Positions 28,318 to 37,314 of a stretch of DNA of 64,000 nt are shown here, one piece after another; position 1 is the stretch's first letter; every line of letters begins with the position of its first letter. The notes under the pieces are model-generated. The model ran no database searches, was not told the origin of the DNA, and saw only the letters and a list, made by a program, of their open reading frames with translations. Where the stretch lies: assembly GCA_963824985.1 (NCBI GenBank), contig CAWGRQ010000029.1, forward strand, positions 62,001 through 126,000, in the 5' to 3' direction. A program made the position numbers and the translations under genes. The stretch is from JAFNAG01 sp963824985. GTDB lineage: Bacteria > Acidobacteriota > UBA6911.

Positions 28318-29448
28318 CTAGGTTAGTTTGTCCAAGAAAGTGGTCCAGTTGTCATCACGAAACCGCTTCCGGTAGAGAGCTCGATACCTGGCAAAACTCC
28401 TCTTGTCCCCTGTCTTGAAATAACTGAGAGCCATGCGGAAGTAAAACAGATTATCGCCCGGGAATTTCTTGGCGATTTTCAGCGTCCTTTCCCCTTCTGC
28501 GGCTGCTTCCTTGTAGCGTCCCAACTCATAATAATTATTGGTCAGATAGCTGCGCACTTCCACCAGCTCCAGAGGGTTCTTCGGTCGGCGCCGCAGAGCC
28601 TCCAGGGTCACCAGCAGCGATTTCTCAAAACGATCGAGGCGGAATTGGCACTGGGCGATCCTGATATAAAGCCAGATCAGATTTTCGCGCCGGCCGGTCA
28701 GCTGCCGGATCTCCAGCATCTTTTCGTAAGTTTCCAGCGCCATCTGATCATTGGTGAGCTGCTGATAACAGTTGGCCACCTTCAGGTGCACATCATCGCG
28801 GCGTTCGAAGGCCGGATCGAGTTCCATCACCTTGGTGAAATACTTGATCGCCTCATGGTATTGCTTGAGCCCCATGTAATTGTTGCCCATGCTCTCATAC
28901 AGATAGGCCAGCCCCGGGTCGTTGTCGCTCAGCACCTGAATGGCCTTCTGCGAATACCGGATCGCTTCATCATGGAGGCCAAGAGCCTCATGATTGCGGC
29001 TGATACCGGCATACAGCATCCACTGCGTGTCCTTTTCCTGGGTCTCCACATAGGTCTCACAAATGCGCCGGGCCTGGAGCGACTTCGCGATCTTGCCGTG
29101 GTACTCGTATAGAGATCCGAGGTGGAAATGAACAAACCCATACATGTCGGGCATAAACTCAGGCTTCTTGGGATCAAACATGCGGGCAGATTTCAGAAGC
29201 TGCTGCAAGGCCTCCTTGTCTTTTCCGGCGTTGTAATGGCAGATGCCGACCTGGCCGGAAAAATAGGCGCGCACGTTCGCCGACGGCGCCAGGGCCAGCG
29301 CCTGCTCATAATACCGGGCTGCTTCAGCGTAGCGACCCTTCTCAAACAGCTTCTCGGCATAGGCGTCCAGCAGGGAGATCCGGTCCTGCTTGGAGGTGGC
29401 ACTCTTGAGTTTCGCTTTGAGTTCCTTGAGTTCCATGCTGTTGTGCAT
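28318..29448 (-). CDS. TPR-repeat protein
   Basis: 376 residues, soluble, made of about eight tetratricopeptide repeats from LLDAYAEKLFEKGRYAEAAR to GDNLFYFRMALSYFKTGDKR. It probably acts as a scaffold for protein interactions; no enzymatic domain and no signal peptide. ATG at 29448 abuts a run of G; ATG at 29436 (MELKELK) has that G-run 12 bases upstream and is about equally likely. It sits between a secreted protein and the CCA-adding enzyme on the same strand. Confidence 0.85.
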   Translation of the reverse strand: MHNSMELKELKAKLKSATSKQDRISLLDAYAEKLFEKGRYAEAARYYEQALALAPSANVRAYFSGQVGICHYNAGKDKEALQQLLKSARMFDPKKPEFMPDMYGFVHFHLGSLYEYHGKIAKSLQARRICETYVETQEKDTQWMLYAGISRNHEALGLHDEAIRYSQKAIQVLSDNDPGLAYLYESMGNNYMGLKQYHEAIKYFTKVMELDPAFERRDDVHLKVANCYQQLTNDQMALETYEKMLEIRQLTGRRENLIWLYIRIAQCQFRLDRFEKSLLVTLEALRRRPKNPLELVEVRSYLTNNYYELGRYKEAAAEGERTLKIAKKFPGDNLFYFRMALSYFKTGDKRSFARYRALYRKRFRDDNWTTFLDKLT

Positions 29449-29519
29449 CCCCCAGGAGATGAGTGAATTTGACTACATACTAGCACAACCCGGCGCTGCG
29501 CCAATCTCCCCCCCCCCCG

Positions 29520-30176
29520 CTACTGGTAGACTACAAGCCGCCCCGAATGGAGTTCCACCCTCTGAATGCCATAGGGGAGCGCGGATGGCTGCATCGGATC
29601 GAATGGTGGATTCTGCTTGCGGCCTACGGCACTGATGATCTCAGAGACCAGCAGATTGGGCAATGCGACTCCGTCAAAGGTGGCTTCATCGAGACGGAAG
29701 CTGGCCTTTCCGCCCCCGGAGACGATTCCTCCGAGAATCGTCAACGAATGAACCCCGGAAAGCAATTTCCGGATCAGGCCGGTCAGAATCTGGGTGCTGT
29801 CAAGCTCCAGACGGTCAAAGTCAAGCAAGGCATAGCTTCGCAGACGCGATTCGCTCACTTGGAACCGGATCCCCTTCAAACTGGGATGATATTGAGGCCG
29901 GAGAACAAGGTCGAAATAGGAATTCAGTTCGCTTTCGGTCAGTGTCGTTGCCTGACTGCCGACTTTCCCAGGCGGAATCGGGTTGGCGATATAAGCCTGC
30001 AGGCGTTTCACCTTGGAGTCACAGCTCTCCGCCTCCTTTTTTGCCGAGCCGCCTGCCGAGGCGGCTTTCTGCCTCATGCTCGAGATTGGGGCCGATGCCT
30101 CAAGTCCTGGCACGCACAGCAACAGAAGCGCCAGAAACCAGGATTTGCCCGGTCGCTGCCGACATTTTTTCAACAT
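29520..30176 (-). CDS. Secreted protein of unknown function
   Basis: 218 residues. Signal peptide about residues 1-28 (basic start, then FLALLLLCVPGLEASA). A Ser/Ala/Lys-rich linker is followed by a conserved-looking beta domain containing TLTESELNSYFDLVLRP, GIRFQVSESRLRSYALLDF and ILGGIVSGGGKASFRLDEA. The alternation of LTESELN, a beta-strand pattern and a VALPNLLV element recalls small periplasmic lipid-binding-like proteins, but I cannot name a family with confidence. It begins 22 bases after lepB with GGGG as ribosome site, so it is probably co-transcribed. Confidence 0.7.
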   Translation of the reverse strand: MLKKCRQRPGKSWFLALLLLCVPGLEASAPISSMRQKAASAGGSAKKEAESCDSKVKRLQAYIANPIPPGKVGSQATTLTESELNSYFDLVLRPQYHPSLKGIRFQVSESRLRSYALLDFDRLELDSTQILTGLIRKLLSGVHSLTILGGIVSGGGKASFRLDEATFDGVALPNLLVSEIISAVGRKQNPPFDPMQPSALPYGIQRVELHSGRLVVYQ

Positions 30177-30198
30177 CCCCGCATCCCCAAACGTGGGC

Positions 30199-30873
30199 TC
30201 ATCGTATGATTTTGAATGTCCGGTTCCACCGGGTCTTGGTAAAAAAGTTCAGGAAAACATCCGAGAACTGCTTGATCCTGTCCCTGACACTGGTCTGAAG
30301 GTACTCATCCCGCGGCGTTTCGTAAGACCAGTAGATGACGAGGGCTTTGCCGATAATGTGATCGCGCGGCACGGATCCCCAGAAACGGCTGTCCTGGCTG
30401 TTGTCCCGGTTGTCTCCCATCGCGAAATAGTGCCCTTCCGGCACATCGAATGGTCCATACCGGTCATAAACGCTGCTGTCGTCAATGTACTGCGTGTAAT
30501 TCTCCACGAGCGCCTTGCCGTTGATGTACACGGTCCGCCCAATCATCTCTATGTGATCTCCCGGCATCCCGATCAGGCGCTTGACATAGGCCAGCTCGGG
30601 ACTGTTGGGATATTTAAACACAATCACATCGCCGCGTTTGAGATCCTTGTAGGGGAGGATTTTACCGAGAAACCGGCCGTGGAGGCCATAGACGAATTTG
30701 TTGACCAGAAGGTGATCTCCGATCAGCAGATTGGATTCCATGGATCCCGTGGGAATCTTGAAGGCCTGGACTACGAAGGTAGTCGCAAACAGGGCAATGA
30801 TCGCCGTGATCACAATGGACTCGAAATACTCGCGAATGGTCGACTTTTGAAAGTGCGGTTGAGAACCTTCCAC
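30199..30873 (-). CDS. lepB: Signal peptidase I
   Basis: 224 residues. Inner-membrane serine protease that removes signal peptides. One N-terminal membrane helix (about 17-38), catalytic Ser in IPTGSMESNLLIGDHLLV, catalytic Lys in AYVKRLIGMPGD, and the box GDNRDNSQDSRFWGSVP. Start is GTG at 30873 with AGGAGG 11 bases upstream. It is the first gene of a minus-strand run that includes the secreted protein, the TPR protein, the CCA enzyme and the methyltransferase. Confidence 0.95.
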   Translation of the reverse strand: MEGSQPHFQKSTIREYFESIVITAIIALFATTFVVQAFKIPTGSMESNLLIGDHLLVNKFVYGLHGRFLGKILPYKDLKRGDVIVFKYPNSPELAYVKRLIGMPGDHIEMIGRTVYINGKALVENYTQYIDDSSVYDRYGPFDVPEGHYFAMGDNRDNSQDSRFWGSVPRDHIIGKALVIYWSYETPRDEYLQTSVRDRIKQFSDVFLNFFTKTRWNRTFKIIR

Positions 30874-31003
30874 TTAGACTGCGTCCTCCTTGCGATAGGT
30901 TCAAAGAAACACATAATTTAGCACACCACCCCGCCTGCGACAAGACAGCCCGATCGTGGCGGTCCAATTGGAAGTGAAAGTCACTCCTGGGGAAATCAAG
31001 ACA

Positions 31004-31225
31004 AAAACGCCGCGGATTTCACGGATTACACAGATATGCCCAACCATTCTCGATCATGTGCCAGGGCCGCCGGTGAACTACGCTGGGGCTGCAATGCCCC
31101 CCGAAGAACTCTCAGGAAGGGCCTCGGGCGCTGCTCATCAACTTCGGAACCGGGTCGCTTCAGTTCCAATGTATGATCAGCAAGGCTCTCAGAATTTGTG
31201 TAATCCGTGTAATCCGTGGCGTTTT
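31004..31225. repeat. Long inverted-repeat element with CACGGATTACACAGAT arms
   Basis: The left arm (31004-31035) reads AAAACGCCGCGGATTTCACG then GATTACACAGAT; the right arm (31193-31225) is its near-complement, TTTGTGTAATCCGTG then TAATCCGTGGCGTTTT. The two can form a stem of about 30 bp around a 157-base loop. The same arm words occur in type A elements (4329, 13114) and at 62094-62180, but the TTGTTyAGCC ends are absent here. Confidence 0.8.
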
Positions 31226-31276
31226 GCTATTTGGCCCCATGCGGATGATTTGCCGGGATCCAAGGGGGACTGCATC

Positions 31277-31306
31277 TGGACACCACGAGGATGATCGTGA
31301 TAAGAT
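31277..31306 (+). promoter_or_regulatory. Possible promoter for tRNA-Val
   Basis: TGGACA at 31277-31282 and TAAGAT at 31301-31306, spacer 18 bases, about 38 bases before the tRNA. Confidence 0.4.
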
Positions 31307-31343
31307 GCTGCTCCTGTCTAAGTGGCGCAAGTGATTTAATTGC

Positions 31344-31418
31344 GGGCGGTTAGCTCAGCGGCAGAGCATCGGTTTTACACACCGGGGGCCGTAGGTTCAA
31401 ATCCTACACCGCCCACCA
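31344..31418 (+). tRNA. tRNA-Val (anticodon UAC), CCA encoded
   Basis: Folds as a full cloverleaf: acceptor GGGCGGT/ACCGCCC, D-stem GCTC/GAGC, anticodon stem TCGGT/ACCGG with loop TTTACAC (anticodon TAC), T-stem GTAGG/CCTAC with loop TTCAAAT, discriminator A, and an encoded CCA at 31416-31418. Stands alone. Confidence 0.96.
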
Positions 31419-31479
31419 CTTACAGGGATTGCCGTTCTTGGCCTGGGCGTCTTTCCGCCCACGATCTTCCCAGGGGGAG

Positions 31480-33777
31480 TCAGCGGCGAAATTGATAGGC
31501 CAGCTTGATGAAAAACCCGTCGCTGGCCCGCTGCAGGTCGCGGATCCCGAACGTCGTATCCGTATCCAATGAACTGCCATAGCCGAAAAAGGCGACTGTT
31601 CCCGGAGTGGGCTCATAGGAAACGAGCAGGTCGACGCGGAGACCGTTAATCTGTTGGGGCGCGCTGGGGATTCCATCTACAACCAGCGGGTACCCGGCAC
31701 GAGGATCCAGGAGCGCCGCCTGGCGCTGCGTACGGTACTCGCCCACGATGCGGAAAAAGAGTGAGCGCCTGGGCTGATACTCAATCTTGATGCGGGGAAT
31801 GATGGTACGGGCGAACTCGCTGCCGTCACGCGCACGGGTCAGGCTCGAGTAGGTTCCGGTGGCATCAACCCTTACCGTATCCAAAGGCCTGAAGCTCGCC
31901 GTTACTGCGGCTCTGGTCTCCCGACCTTCGGAAGCCTCGTCAAACAGCGCACTCTTCGCACGGGCGATCTCGAACCGGCCATTGAAAATCCTGAAAGTCG
32001 GAGTGGTGACGGAAAACGTCTGGCCAAAGACTCCATCCAGGATTTCGGGCGCCTGGAACGGTTCCATCCCTCCGTCGGGCCGCTGCACCTGGTAGTCCTC
32101 ATACCTGGCTTGATCAAAGCGGAAAAACTCTAGCTCACTTCTGCTGCTCAAGCTCCAGCCGCCCCGCATCTGAAACGTGAAGTTGAGGGACTCAGAGCCT
32201 TCGATTGAAGGATCGTTCATAAATCCCTGATAGCTCCAGATCCTGCTCACCCCGAAATTGGTGGTGAAGCTCTCCAGTGCGGCTCCCCGGCGGCCGTAAA
32301 GCGTAAACCGGTTGAAGGCGCGCGCCTCGACATTGTCGTTGCGCGGCACGTAGCCGGAGCGGGCTTCGAAGTTTTCGCCGATCCCATTGAGTTTGTAGTT
32401 GAATCCCCAGGCTCTGCCAGTGCGATCGAACTCGGCGCTCCAGATCGGGGCGCTGGTACTCCGTCCGTCGGTATCATCCCAGGAGCCGCCCACCTGACCT
32501 TGCACGTAATAGAGCTTTTTAAAGGTGATTCGGGCATCGGCGGCCAGCACCCGATTGAAGCCATCGGCGGTGGTCCGGTCCGTATAGGTTGCCCCGGCGA
32601 CGGAACTTGCACCGATATCGGCGCGCACCCGGGCGATGTTAAACACGGCGTGGCGGCCGTCGGCGATGTCATCCACCGCATTCATATAGGCGATGCCGAC
32701 GCGTCCGACTTTCCCGGTCAGCTTGCCGCCGACAATCGGATCTGAAATCTGGCGTGTGTAAACGAGCTGATTCGGAGTGGAGAACAGCTCAATCCCCTCG
32801 AGAAAAAACGGGCGTTTTTCCGGATAAAAGAGAGCGAACCTCTGGTTAAGCGTAACCTGTCCGGCGTCGGATTCGACCTGGCTGAAGTCGGGATTGATCG
32901 TAGCGTCGATCGACAGGTTGGTGAAGCCGAACCTCATGTTGAGACCGGGATTCCATTGGATGTCTTCAGTCTGGAACTTCCCGTTTTCGTCCCGCGATCC
33001 ATTCCGGCTTGCGGTGAGGAACGGCTGCGCCTCGGTGACCACGCCGCGCTTCAGGTCGTGAAGGCCTTTCATCAACCCGGATTGCCCCAGGAAACTATTG
33101 CTGGCCCGGCGCACATCGGTCCAGGTATCGACGTAACCGGTGCGCTGAATCTTTCTCTGAATATTGATTCCCCAACTCTGCGGGCCATTGCCCGGATAAC
33201 GCAGACTCTTGAAAGGGATGCGGATTTCCACCGTGTATCCCTGATCGGTGATCATTCCCTTCGAGTCCCATTTGTAGTCGGGGCTCCTGTCGAGAGTGCC
33301 GCCTTGAAAGTTTCCCCCGCCCATGGCGCTGCCGGCGTTGAATGCACCCTCCGTCTGTACGCCGTCTTCCTGTGCCCCCAGCGGATTGACGCCGAAAAAA
33401 AACGCCCGGCGGCGATCATTGAACGTGTCGAGAAATATCTTGACAGTATCATCATTGCTCAGGTTATCGCGATCCGCGATGGTTGCCCGTATCGAGCCGG
33501 GATTGGCATCGGAAGCCAGAATTCCAAAGTGGATCGCCGACGGGGAGTACCAGACCAGCACTTCGGTTTTTTCCTCGGCCGGTCGGCCGTCGACAGGTTG
33601 GTACTGTGAGAATCCTCCGAGCCGGGTTGCCTGGGCCCAGGCCGGTTCGTCCAGGCGGCCATCGATGCTGGCTTCCGCCTCGATTCTCGGAATCGAAAAG
33701 GTGGGGGCGCCGGCCCCATTTACCGCGGGGAGCTGGGCTTGCTGTATCTGGCACATAAGAAATAACAGGGCAATCAC
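31480..33777 (-). CDS. Outer-membrane barrel protein with CBM9-like N-terminus (DUF5916-type)
   Basis: 765 residues. After a short signal-like start (MIALLFLMCQIQQAQ) a CBM9-like beta-sandwich covers about 30-200 (IDGRLDEPAWAQATRLGGF, VKIFLDTFNDRRRAFFFGVN). The remainder is a DUF5916-type region that begins with NPDFSQVESDAGQV and FYPEKRPFFLEG and continues as many amphipathic strands to the terminal FFIKLAYQFRR, typical of an outer-membrane barrel end. Function unknown in the family; a carbohydrate- or peptide-related role is often guessed from the sandwich domain. Start is GTG at 33777 with GGAG upstream. A lone gene, convergent with the tRNA. Confidence 0.85.
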   Translation of the reverse strand: MIALLFLMCQIQQAQLPAVNGAGAPTFSIPRIEAEASIDGRLDEPAWAQATRLGGFSQYQPVDGRPAEEKTEVLVWYSPSAIHFGILASDANPGSIRATIADRDNLSNDDTVKIFLDTFNDRRRAFFFGVNPLGAQEDGVQTEGAFNAGSAMGGGNFQGGTLDRSPDYKWDSKGMITDQGYTVEIRIPFKSLRYPGNGPQSWGINIQRKIQRTGYVDTWTDVRRASNSFLGQSGLMKGLHDLKRGVVTEAQPFLTASRNGSRDENGKFQTEDIQWNPGLNMRFGFTNLSIDATINPDFSQVESDAGQVTLNQRFALFYPEKRPFFLEGIELFSTPNQLVYTRQISDPIVGGKLTGKVGRVGIAYMNAVDDIADGRHAVFNIARVRADIGASSVAGATYTDRTTADGFNRVLAADARITFKKLYYVQGQVGGSWDDTDGRSTSAPIWSAEFDRTGRAWGFNYKLNGIGENFEARSGYVPRNDNVEARAFNRFTLYGRRGAALESFTTNFGVSRIWSYQGFMNDPSIEGSESLNFTFQMRGGWSLSSRSELEFFRFDQARYEDYQVQRPDGGMEPFQAPEILDGVFGQTFSVTTPTFRIFNGRFEIARAKSALFDEASEGRETRAAVTASFRPLDTVRVDATGTYSSLTRARDGSEFARTIIPRIKIEYQPRRSLFFRIVGEYRTQRQAALLDPRAGYPLVVDGIPSAPQQINGLRVDLLVSYEPTPGTVAFFGYGSSLDTDTTFGIRDLQRASDGFFIKLAYQFRR

Positions 33778-34176
33778 GATCCACTCCTATAAAAAGTCTG
33801 TACTATAGCATGGAGGGGATCAAAGCGCCGAAGTCACGAGGCATAAATGTGGTAATTGTTTAGCCAAATCAAATGGATGAAGAAGCAAAACGCAAAGACG
33901 CGGGGGCGCAAGGGCGCAAAGATCGACTGAGCAACAGGCGTGGGCGCAGCGCTTTGCGTTCTGCTGTTCACATCGGCTAAGCAGATGCTAAATGTGAACC
34001 GGGCTGGGAAACCGTCGCGAGACCCCTGACCCTTGGGAACGTGCTCCCTCGCCCCCGGCGATTGCTTTCGACCGGGGCCTTACGCTACTCTACAGGCTGC
34101 ATTCACGAAGTCTGATTCCCATGAGTGACATGGTCACGGGACGCAGACCGGCAAATCATGGCATTGGAAGGTGGCG
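33778..34176. other. Divergent intergenic region, 399 bp
   Basis: Contains the type B repeat element 33856-33984. No other structure recognised; a promoter for 34177 must lie in 33985-34170, but I see no good match. Confidence 0.55.
33856..33984. repeat. TIR-bounded hairpin repeat, type B copy 2 (short)
   Basis: Ends TTGTTTAGCC and GGCTAAGCAG. The first 90 bases match 12797 onward (AAATCAAATGGATGAAGAAG then CAAAACGCAAAGACGC), and the last 35 match its end, but the central palindromes are missing: an internal-deletion derivative. Confidence 0.8.
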
Positions 34177-35079
34177 ATGAACAAAGTTCAGGCGTTTTTG
34201 GCAGAGTTCCCGACCCTCATGGCCGACGGCGCCATGGGCACGATGCTTTTCGAAGCCGGTTTGCCGCCGGGCGAATTGCCGCAGGCATGGAACATTGCCC
34301 GGCCGGAGCAGGTCCGCGCGGTGCATCGCGCCTATCTGGATGCCGGATCGAGGATTATCCTTACGAATTCATTCGGCAGCAACCGCTTCCGCATGGCGAG
34401 GCACAATCTTCTGTCCCGGGTGGGTGAATTGAATCGTGCCGCCGCGGCCCTGCTGCGCGCCGAGGTGGACGCCGCAGGGGGCAAAGCCCTGGTTGCCGGC
34501 GACATCGGCCCCAGCGGTGAGTTGCTCGCGCCCTTGGGACGGGCGAAGTATGGTGAGGCTGTCGAGGCTTTTGCCGAACAGGCTCAAGGTTTGATCGCCG
34601 GCGGCGCCGATGTTGTCTGGATCGAGACCATGTCGGCTCTGCAGGAGATTCAGGCGGCCATCGAAGGCGTGAGGACCGTGGCGCCGGACGTTCCGATCCT
34701 GGTTACCATGACTTTTGAAAAGCATGGGCGGACCATGATGGGGGTGTCACCGGAGCAGGCCGTGAAATCCCTGACTGGCTGGGGCGTATGCGCGCTCGGT
34801 GGCAACTGTGGCACCGGCCCGGAGGAACTCTTGAATGTCCTCCGGACCATGCGCGGACTCGCGGGTGACCTTCCCCTGATTTTCAAGCCGAACGCCGGGG
34901 TGCCCGAGCTGATCGAGGGAAAGACCAGATACAACGCCGGCCCGGAGACGATGGCGGAGTGTGCGCTGACGGCAGCGGCGGCCGGCGCCCGCATTATCGG
35001 CGCCTGCTGCGGCAGCACCCCTGCCCATCTGCGCGCCATGGCGGACGCCCTGCTTCCCAAATCGATGCCGCCATCCTGA
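34177..35079 (+). CDS. Homocysteine S-methyltransferase family protein
   Basis: 300 residues, a single (beta/alpha)8 domain. The zinc-binding cysteines are present: one in CALGGNCGTGPEEL and the pair in IIGACCGSTPAHLR. Other blocks: LMADGAMGTMLFEAGL, RIILTNSFGSNRFR, VAGDIGPSG, KPNAGVPE. Family members transfer a methyl group to homocysteine (from betaine, S-methylmethionine or, in MetH, methylcobalamin donors). It resembles the stand-alone BHMT/MetH N-terminal domain; the donor cannot be told. ATG at 34177 is preferred over GTG 34171 because GGAAGG lies five bases upstream. Confidence 0.9.
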   Translation: MNKVQAFLAEFPTLMADGAMGTMLFEAGLPPGELPQAWNIARPEQVRAVHRAYLDAGSRIILTNSFGSNRFRMARHNLLSRVGELNRAAAALLRAEVDAAGGKALVAGDIGPSGELLAPLGRAKYGEAVEAFAEQAQGLIAGGADVVWIETMSALQEIQAAIEGVRTVAPDVPILVTMTFEKHGRTMMGVSPEQAVKSLTGWGVCALGGNCGTGPEELLNVLRTMRGLAGDLPLIFKPNAGVPELIEGKTRYNAGPETMAECALTAAAAGARIIGACCGSTPAHLRAMADALLPKSMPPS

Positions 35080-35106
35080 ATTCGCTTATAACGGAATCCT
35101 CGTGGG

Positions 35107-35145
35107 ACGCGGATGAACACGGGTCCGATCCGTGCGCATCCGCGT
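35107..35145. terminator. Hairpin between convergent genes, GCGGATGAACACGG type
   Basis: ACGCGGATG (35107-35115) pairs with CATCCGCGT (35137-35145), and CACGG (35118-35122) with CCGTG (35130-35134). It lies 28 bases after the methyltransferase stop. The same word family recurs at 49594-49622 and 62253-62296, always between convergent genes. No T-tract. Confidence 0.5.
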
Positions 35146-35198
35146 TCTTCCACGCTCTGATATGTTTTGAGCGATCCCTCTATCGGGAATAAAGCTGA

Positions 35199-35792
35199 TC
35201 AGGCTTCTTTTTTGCGCTCCAGGAGAGCCTGCACGACCAGGTACAGACCCACCATGACCAGGGCCGCCGGCCACCAGCGTTCCAGCCAGACCAGGGAATA
35301 GCCAAAGACGGTGTGCGAAGCAATCACCGTACCGCCCAGAATCAGCAGCAAGCCGCCGGGCAGGGAACCGCGGCGCTCCGGCATATTGAATTCCCGCGGC
35401 AGCTCCATCTCGGCGACCCCGGACAGTGCCTGGTTGTAAAACGAGGCCCGTCGGTAGGCATCGACAAGATTATAGAGCCAGAAAAACACGAGGAAGAAGA
35501 CCATCAGGGGCTCAAACTTGGGAATTAGTTCCCCCGGTATATTGAGAAGAGTAATCATTGACCCGACGACCAGGACATTGATGAAGCCCAGTCGATAGTA
35601 GCCCACATAAACCTGTCCCAGTCCGGGAACGACTGACAGAAAGGTGGCCAGCATGGGAGATTTGTATCGCGGATCCTCGGAATAAACTGGCTTGTGCCGC
35701 CAGGCGATGTCGGGTCGCATTTGTGGGCGTGCCTCGAAACTGCCGGCTGGCTTCTCTTCAGATTCTGGTTTTATCTCTGGCGTATGGTTCAT
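35199..35792 (-). CDS. Multi-pass membrane protein, unknown
   Basis: 197 residues. A proline/glutamate-rich cytoplasmic N-terminus of about 45 residues is followed by four to five membrane helices: MLATFLSVVPGLGQVYVGYY (TM2-domain-like), LGFINVLVVGSMITLL, PLMVFFLVFFWLYNLVDAY, GGLLLILGGTVIASHTVF and WWPAALVMVGLYLVVQALL. The PGLGQ/Y-G-Y pattern and the LYNLVDAYRRA element recall TM2/DUF5683-like proteins. It lies downstream of the sigma and anti-sigma genes on the same strand (112-base gap) and may belong to the same regulon. Confidence 0.75.
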   Translation of the reverse strand: MNHTPEIKPESEEKPAGSFEARPQMRPDIAWRHKPVYSEDPRYKSPMLATFLSVVPGLGQVYVGYYRLGFINVLVVGSMITLLNIPGELIPKFEPLMVFFLVFFWLYNLVDAYRRASFYNQALSGVAEMELPREFNMPERRGSLPGGLLLILGGTVIASHTVFGYSLVWLERWWPAALVMVGLYLVVQALLERKKEA

Positions 35793-35904
35793 GATTCCCC
35801 TCTTGCAGAATGTGTCTGCCTGTCAGTTGCTTGCTCCGACAGTAGAAACGCACCCGCCCCCGCAAGGGTTCGGTGCGCCTGAGAAGAAAAGGCGGCTTTG
35901 GCCA

Positions 35905-36766
35905 TCAGGGTGCGTCCTTTTGCTGCTTTCCGGAATCGGGGTCGTCGAGCAGGGCGAGCCTCAGAGCGGCAAACAGCGAAGCTGCCTGTTCCCGGACGGC
36001 CGTGGTCGCGCGGTTCCTGGTTCCGTTTGCCGCCGCCAGCCATTCCTCCCCCCGGTGCCGGAGGTCGGTGAGCACGCGTTGCGCCGTTTCCTGCTGCTGA
36101 TTGAGTACCGCCCTGGTTTCCCGGACAATCTGATCCCGGCCATGAGCTAAAAGTTCCGGCACGGCTGCGGTTCCGGGGATGGCAGGCAGGGATTCCGCGG
36201 GACTCCCGAGGATCAACACAAACAGCAGGGCGCCGACATATGCCGCTTCCCATGCGAACCGCCGCCGGTGGACCAACTGTCTCCAGCCTGCCGCGATGGC
36301 GAAACCGAAGCGATTACGCGTGCCTTCCGAATGCCGCAAAGCCGTGTTTAGCATGACTTCATGGAGAAAGCCGGCATCGGGGTCAATCTCAGCCATGGCC
36401 GGGAGTTCCTCTTCCAGTTCCCGAAGCCGGTCGGCGAGCGCCGCGCAGTTCGCACAATGATGCAGATGCAGTGACAGCATGTCTATGTCTTCCGGCGGGA
36501 TGGTCCCGTCGACCCAGTCGCACAGCAGGTTTTCGGCATTCGCACAGGCGGGGCCGGAGGTGCGCTCGAGGACCCGACTTGACGAAATCCCCGGGCAAGC
36601 CGGGATCGTTGAAGGAGATTTCGCCGCATGCCAGCCTGTAGAGCCGTCCGCAGCGGGAACAGACATGCATGTGCCGTTCCGCCTCTCGGCGGGTTTCGGA
36701 CGCCAGATCGCATGCTACCAAGCGATCCAGCCGGTCTTCAAAATCCTGACAATCCATGGCATTCAC
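35905..36766 (-). pseudogene. Anti-sigma factor with two zinc-finger motifs, one-base frameshift
   Basis: The first part reads in one frame (start GTG 36766 or ATG 36757) and contains CQDFEDRLDRLVACDL and the zf-HC2 motif HMHVCSRC. The second, in another frame, has a further motif HLHHCANC, a membrane helix (WEAAYVGALLFVLILGSP) and a coiled C-terminal region. Frames join near 36570-36590 at FNDPGLPGDFVKS / RVLERTSGPACANAENLL. The span of 862 bases is one more than a multiple of three, so one surplus base explains the break. Two consecutive H-x3-C-x2-C motifs in one anti-sigma factor is uncommon. It overlaps the end of the sigma factor gene, the expected order for a sigma/anti-sigma pair. Confidence 0.78.
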
Positions 36767-37314
36767 TCGCCGCTGAGCGCCATCACCTTGCGGGACAGTT
36801 CAATCCTGGCCCGATTGGACCTGGACTTGACCGTCCCCAGGGGCACATTGAGTAAAGATGCGATCTCCTCCAGCCGAAGCCCCTGAATCTCCTTTAAAAG
36901 GATAATCTCCCGATTCAGATCGGAAAGTCCCCTCAGAGCCTCATTGATGAGGCGCTTCCGGGAATTTTCCGCCCACTGCTGTTCCGGCGTGTTGCCCCGG
37001 TCCTTCATGTCGGGGATTTTCTCCAGCGGGACCTCCTTTTGATACGCCCTGGCGCTGCGACGGCGCAGGTGGTCGATGCAGGCATTGCGGGCGATTCGGA
37101 TCATCCACGGGAGGAACATGCGCTCGTCGGTGCAGTGGTGCAGGTTTTGATACACGCGCACGAAAACTTCCTGTGCCAGGTCCCGCGCGTCTTCCGCATT
37201 GCCGACATAATGATAGGCAATTCCATAAAGGCGCGACTGGTACCGGCGCACCAGGGTCTCCCACGCCAGTGCCTCGCCTGCTTTGCAGCGATCCAGGATC
37301 AAGGAAAGGTTCAT
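36763..37314 (-). CDS. ECF-type RNA polymerase sigma factor
   Basis: 183 residues. Region 2 (about 17-80): LVRRYQSRLYGIAYHYVGNA, EDARDLAQEVFVRVYQNL and the DNA-melting FLPWMIRIARNACIDHLRRR. Region 4 (about 125-180): LRGLSDLNREIILLKEIQGL, then LEEIASLLNVPLGTVKSRSN. It should direct transcription of a small regulon and be held by the membrane anti-sigma factor downstream. ATG at 37314 (MNLSLILDRC) fits the family start; an upstream in-frame start at 37371 cannot be excluded. The GTG of the anti-sigma gene overlaps the TGA stop. Confidence 0.92.
   Translation of the reverse strand: MNLSLILDRCKAGEALAWETLVRRYQSRLYGIAYHYVGNAEDARDLAQEVFVRVYQNLHHCTDERMFLPWMIRIARNACIDHLRRRSARAYQKEVPLEKIPDMKDRGNTPEQQWAENSRKRLINEALRGLSDLNREIILLKEIQGLRLEEIASLLNVPLGTVKSRSNRARIELSRKVMALSGE

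Larger units (their letters stand above)
30874..31343. other. Divergent intergenic region before tRNA-Val, 470 bp
   Basis: No protein gene. Contains a hairpin repeat (31004-31225) and a tRNA promoter candidate. Confidence 0.6.
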
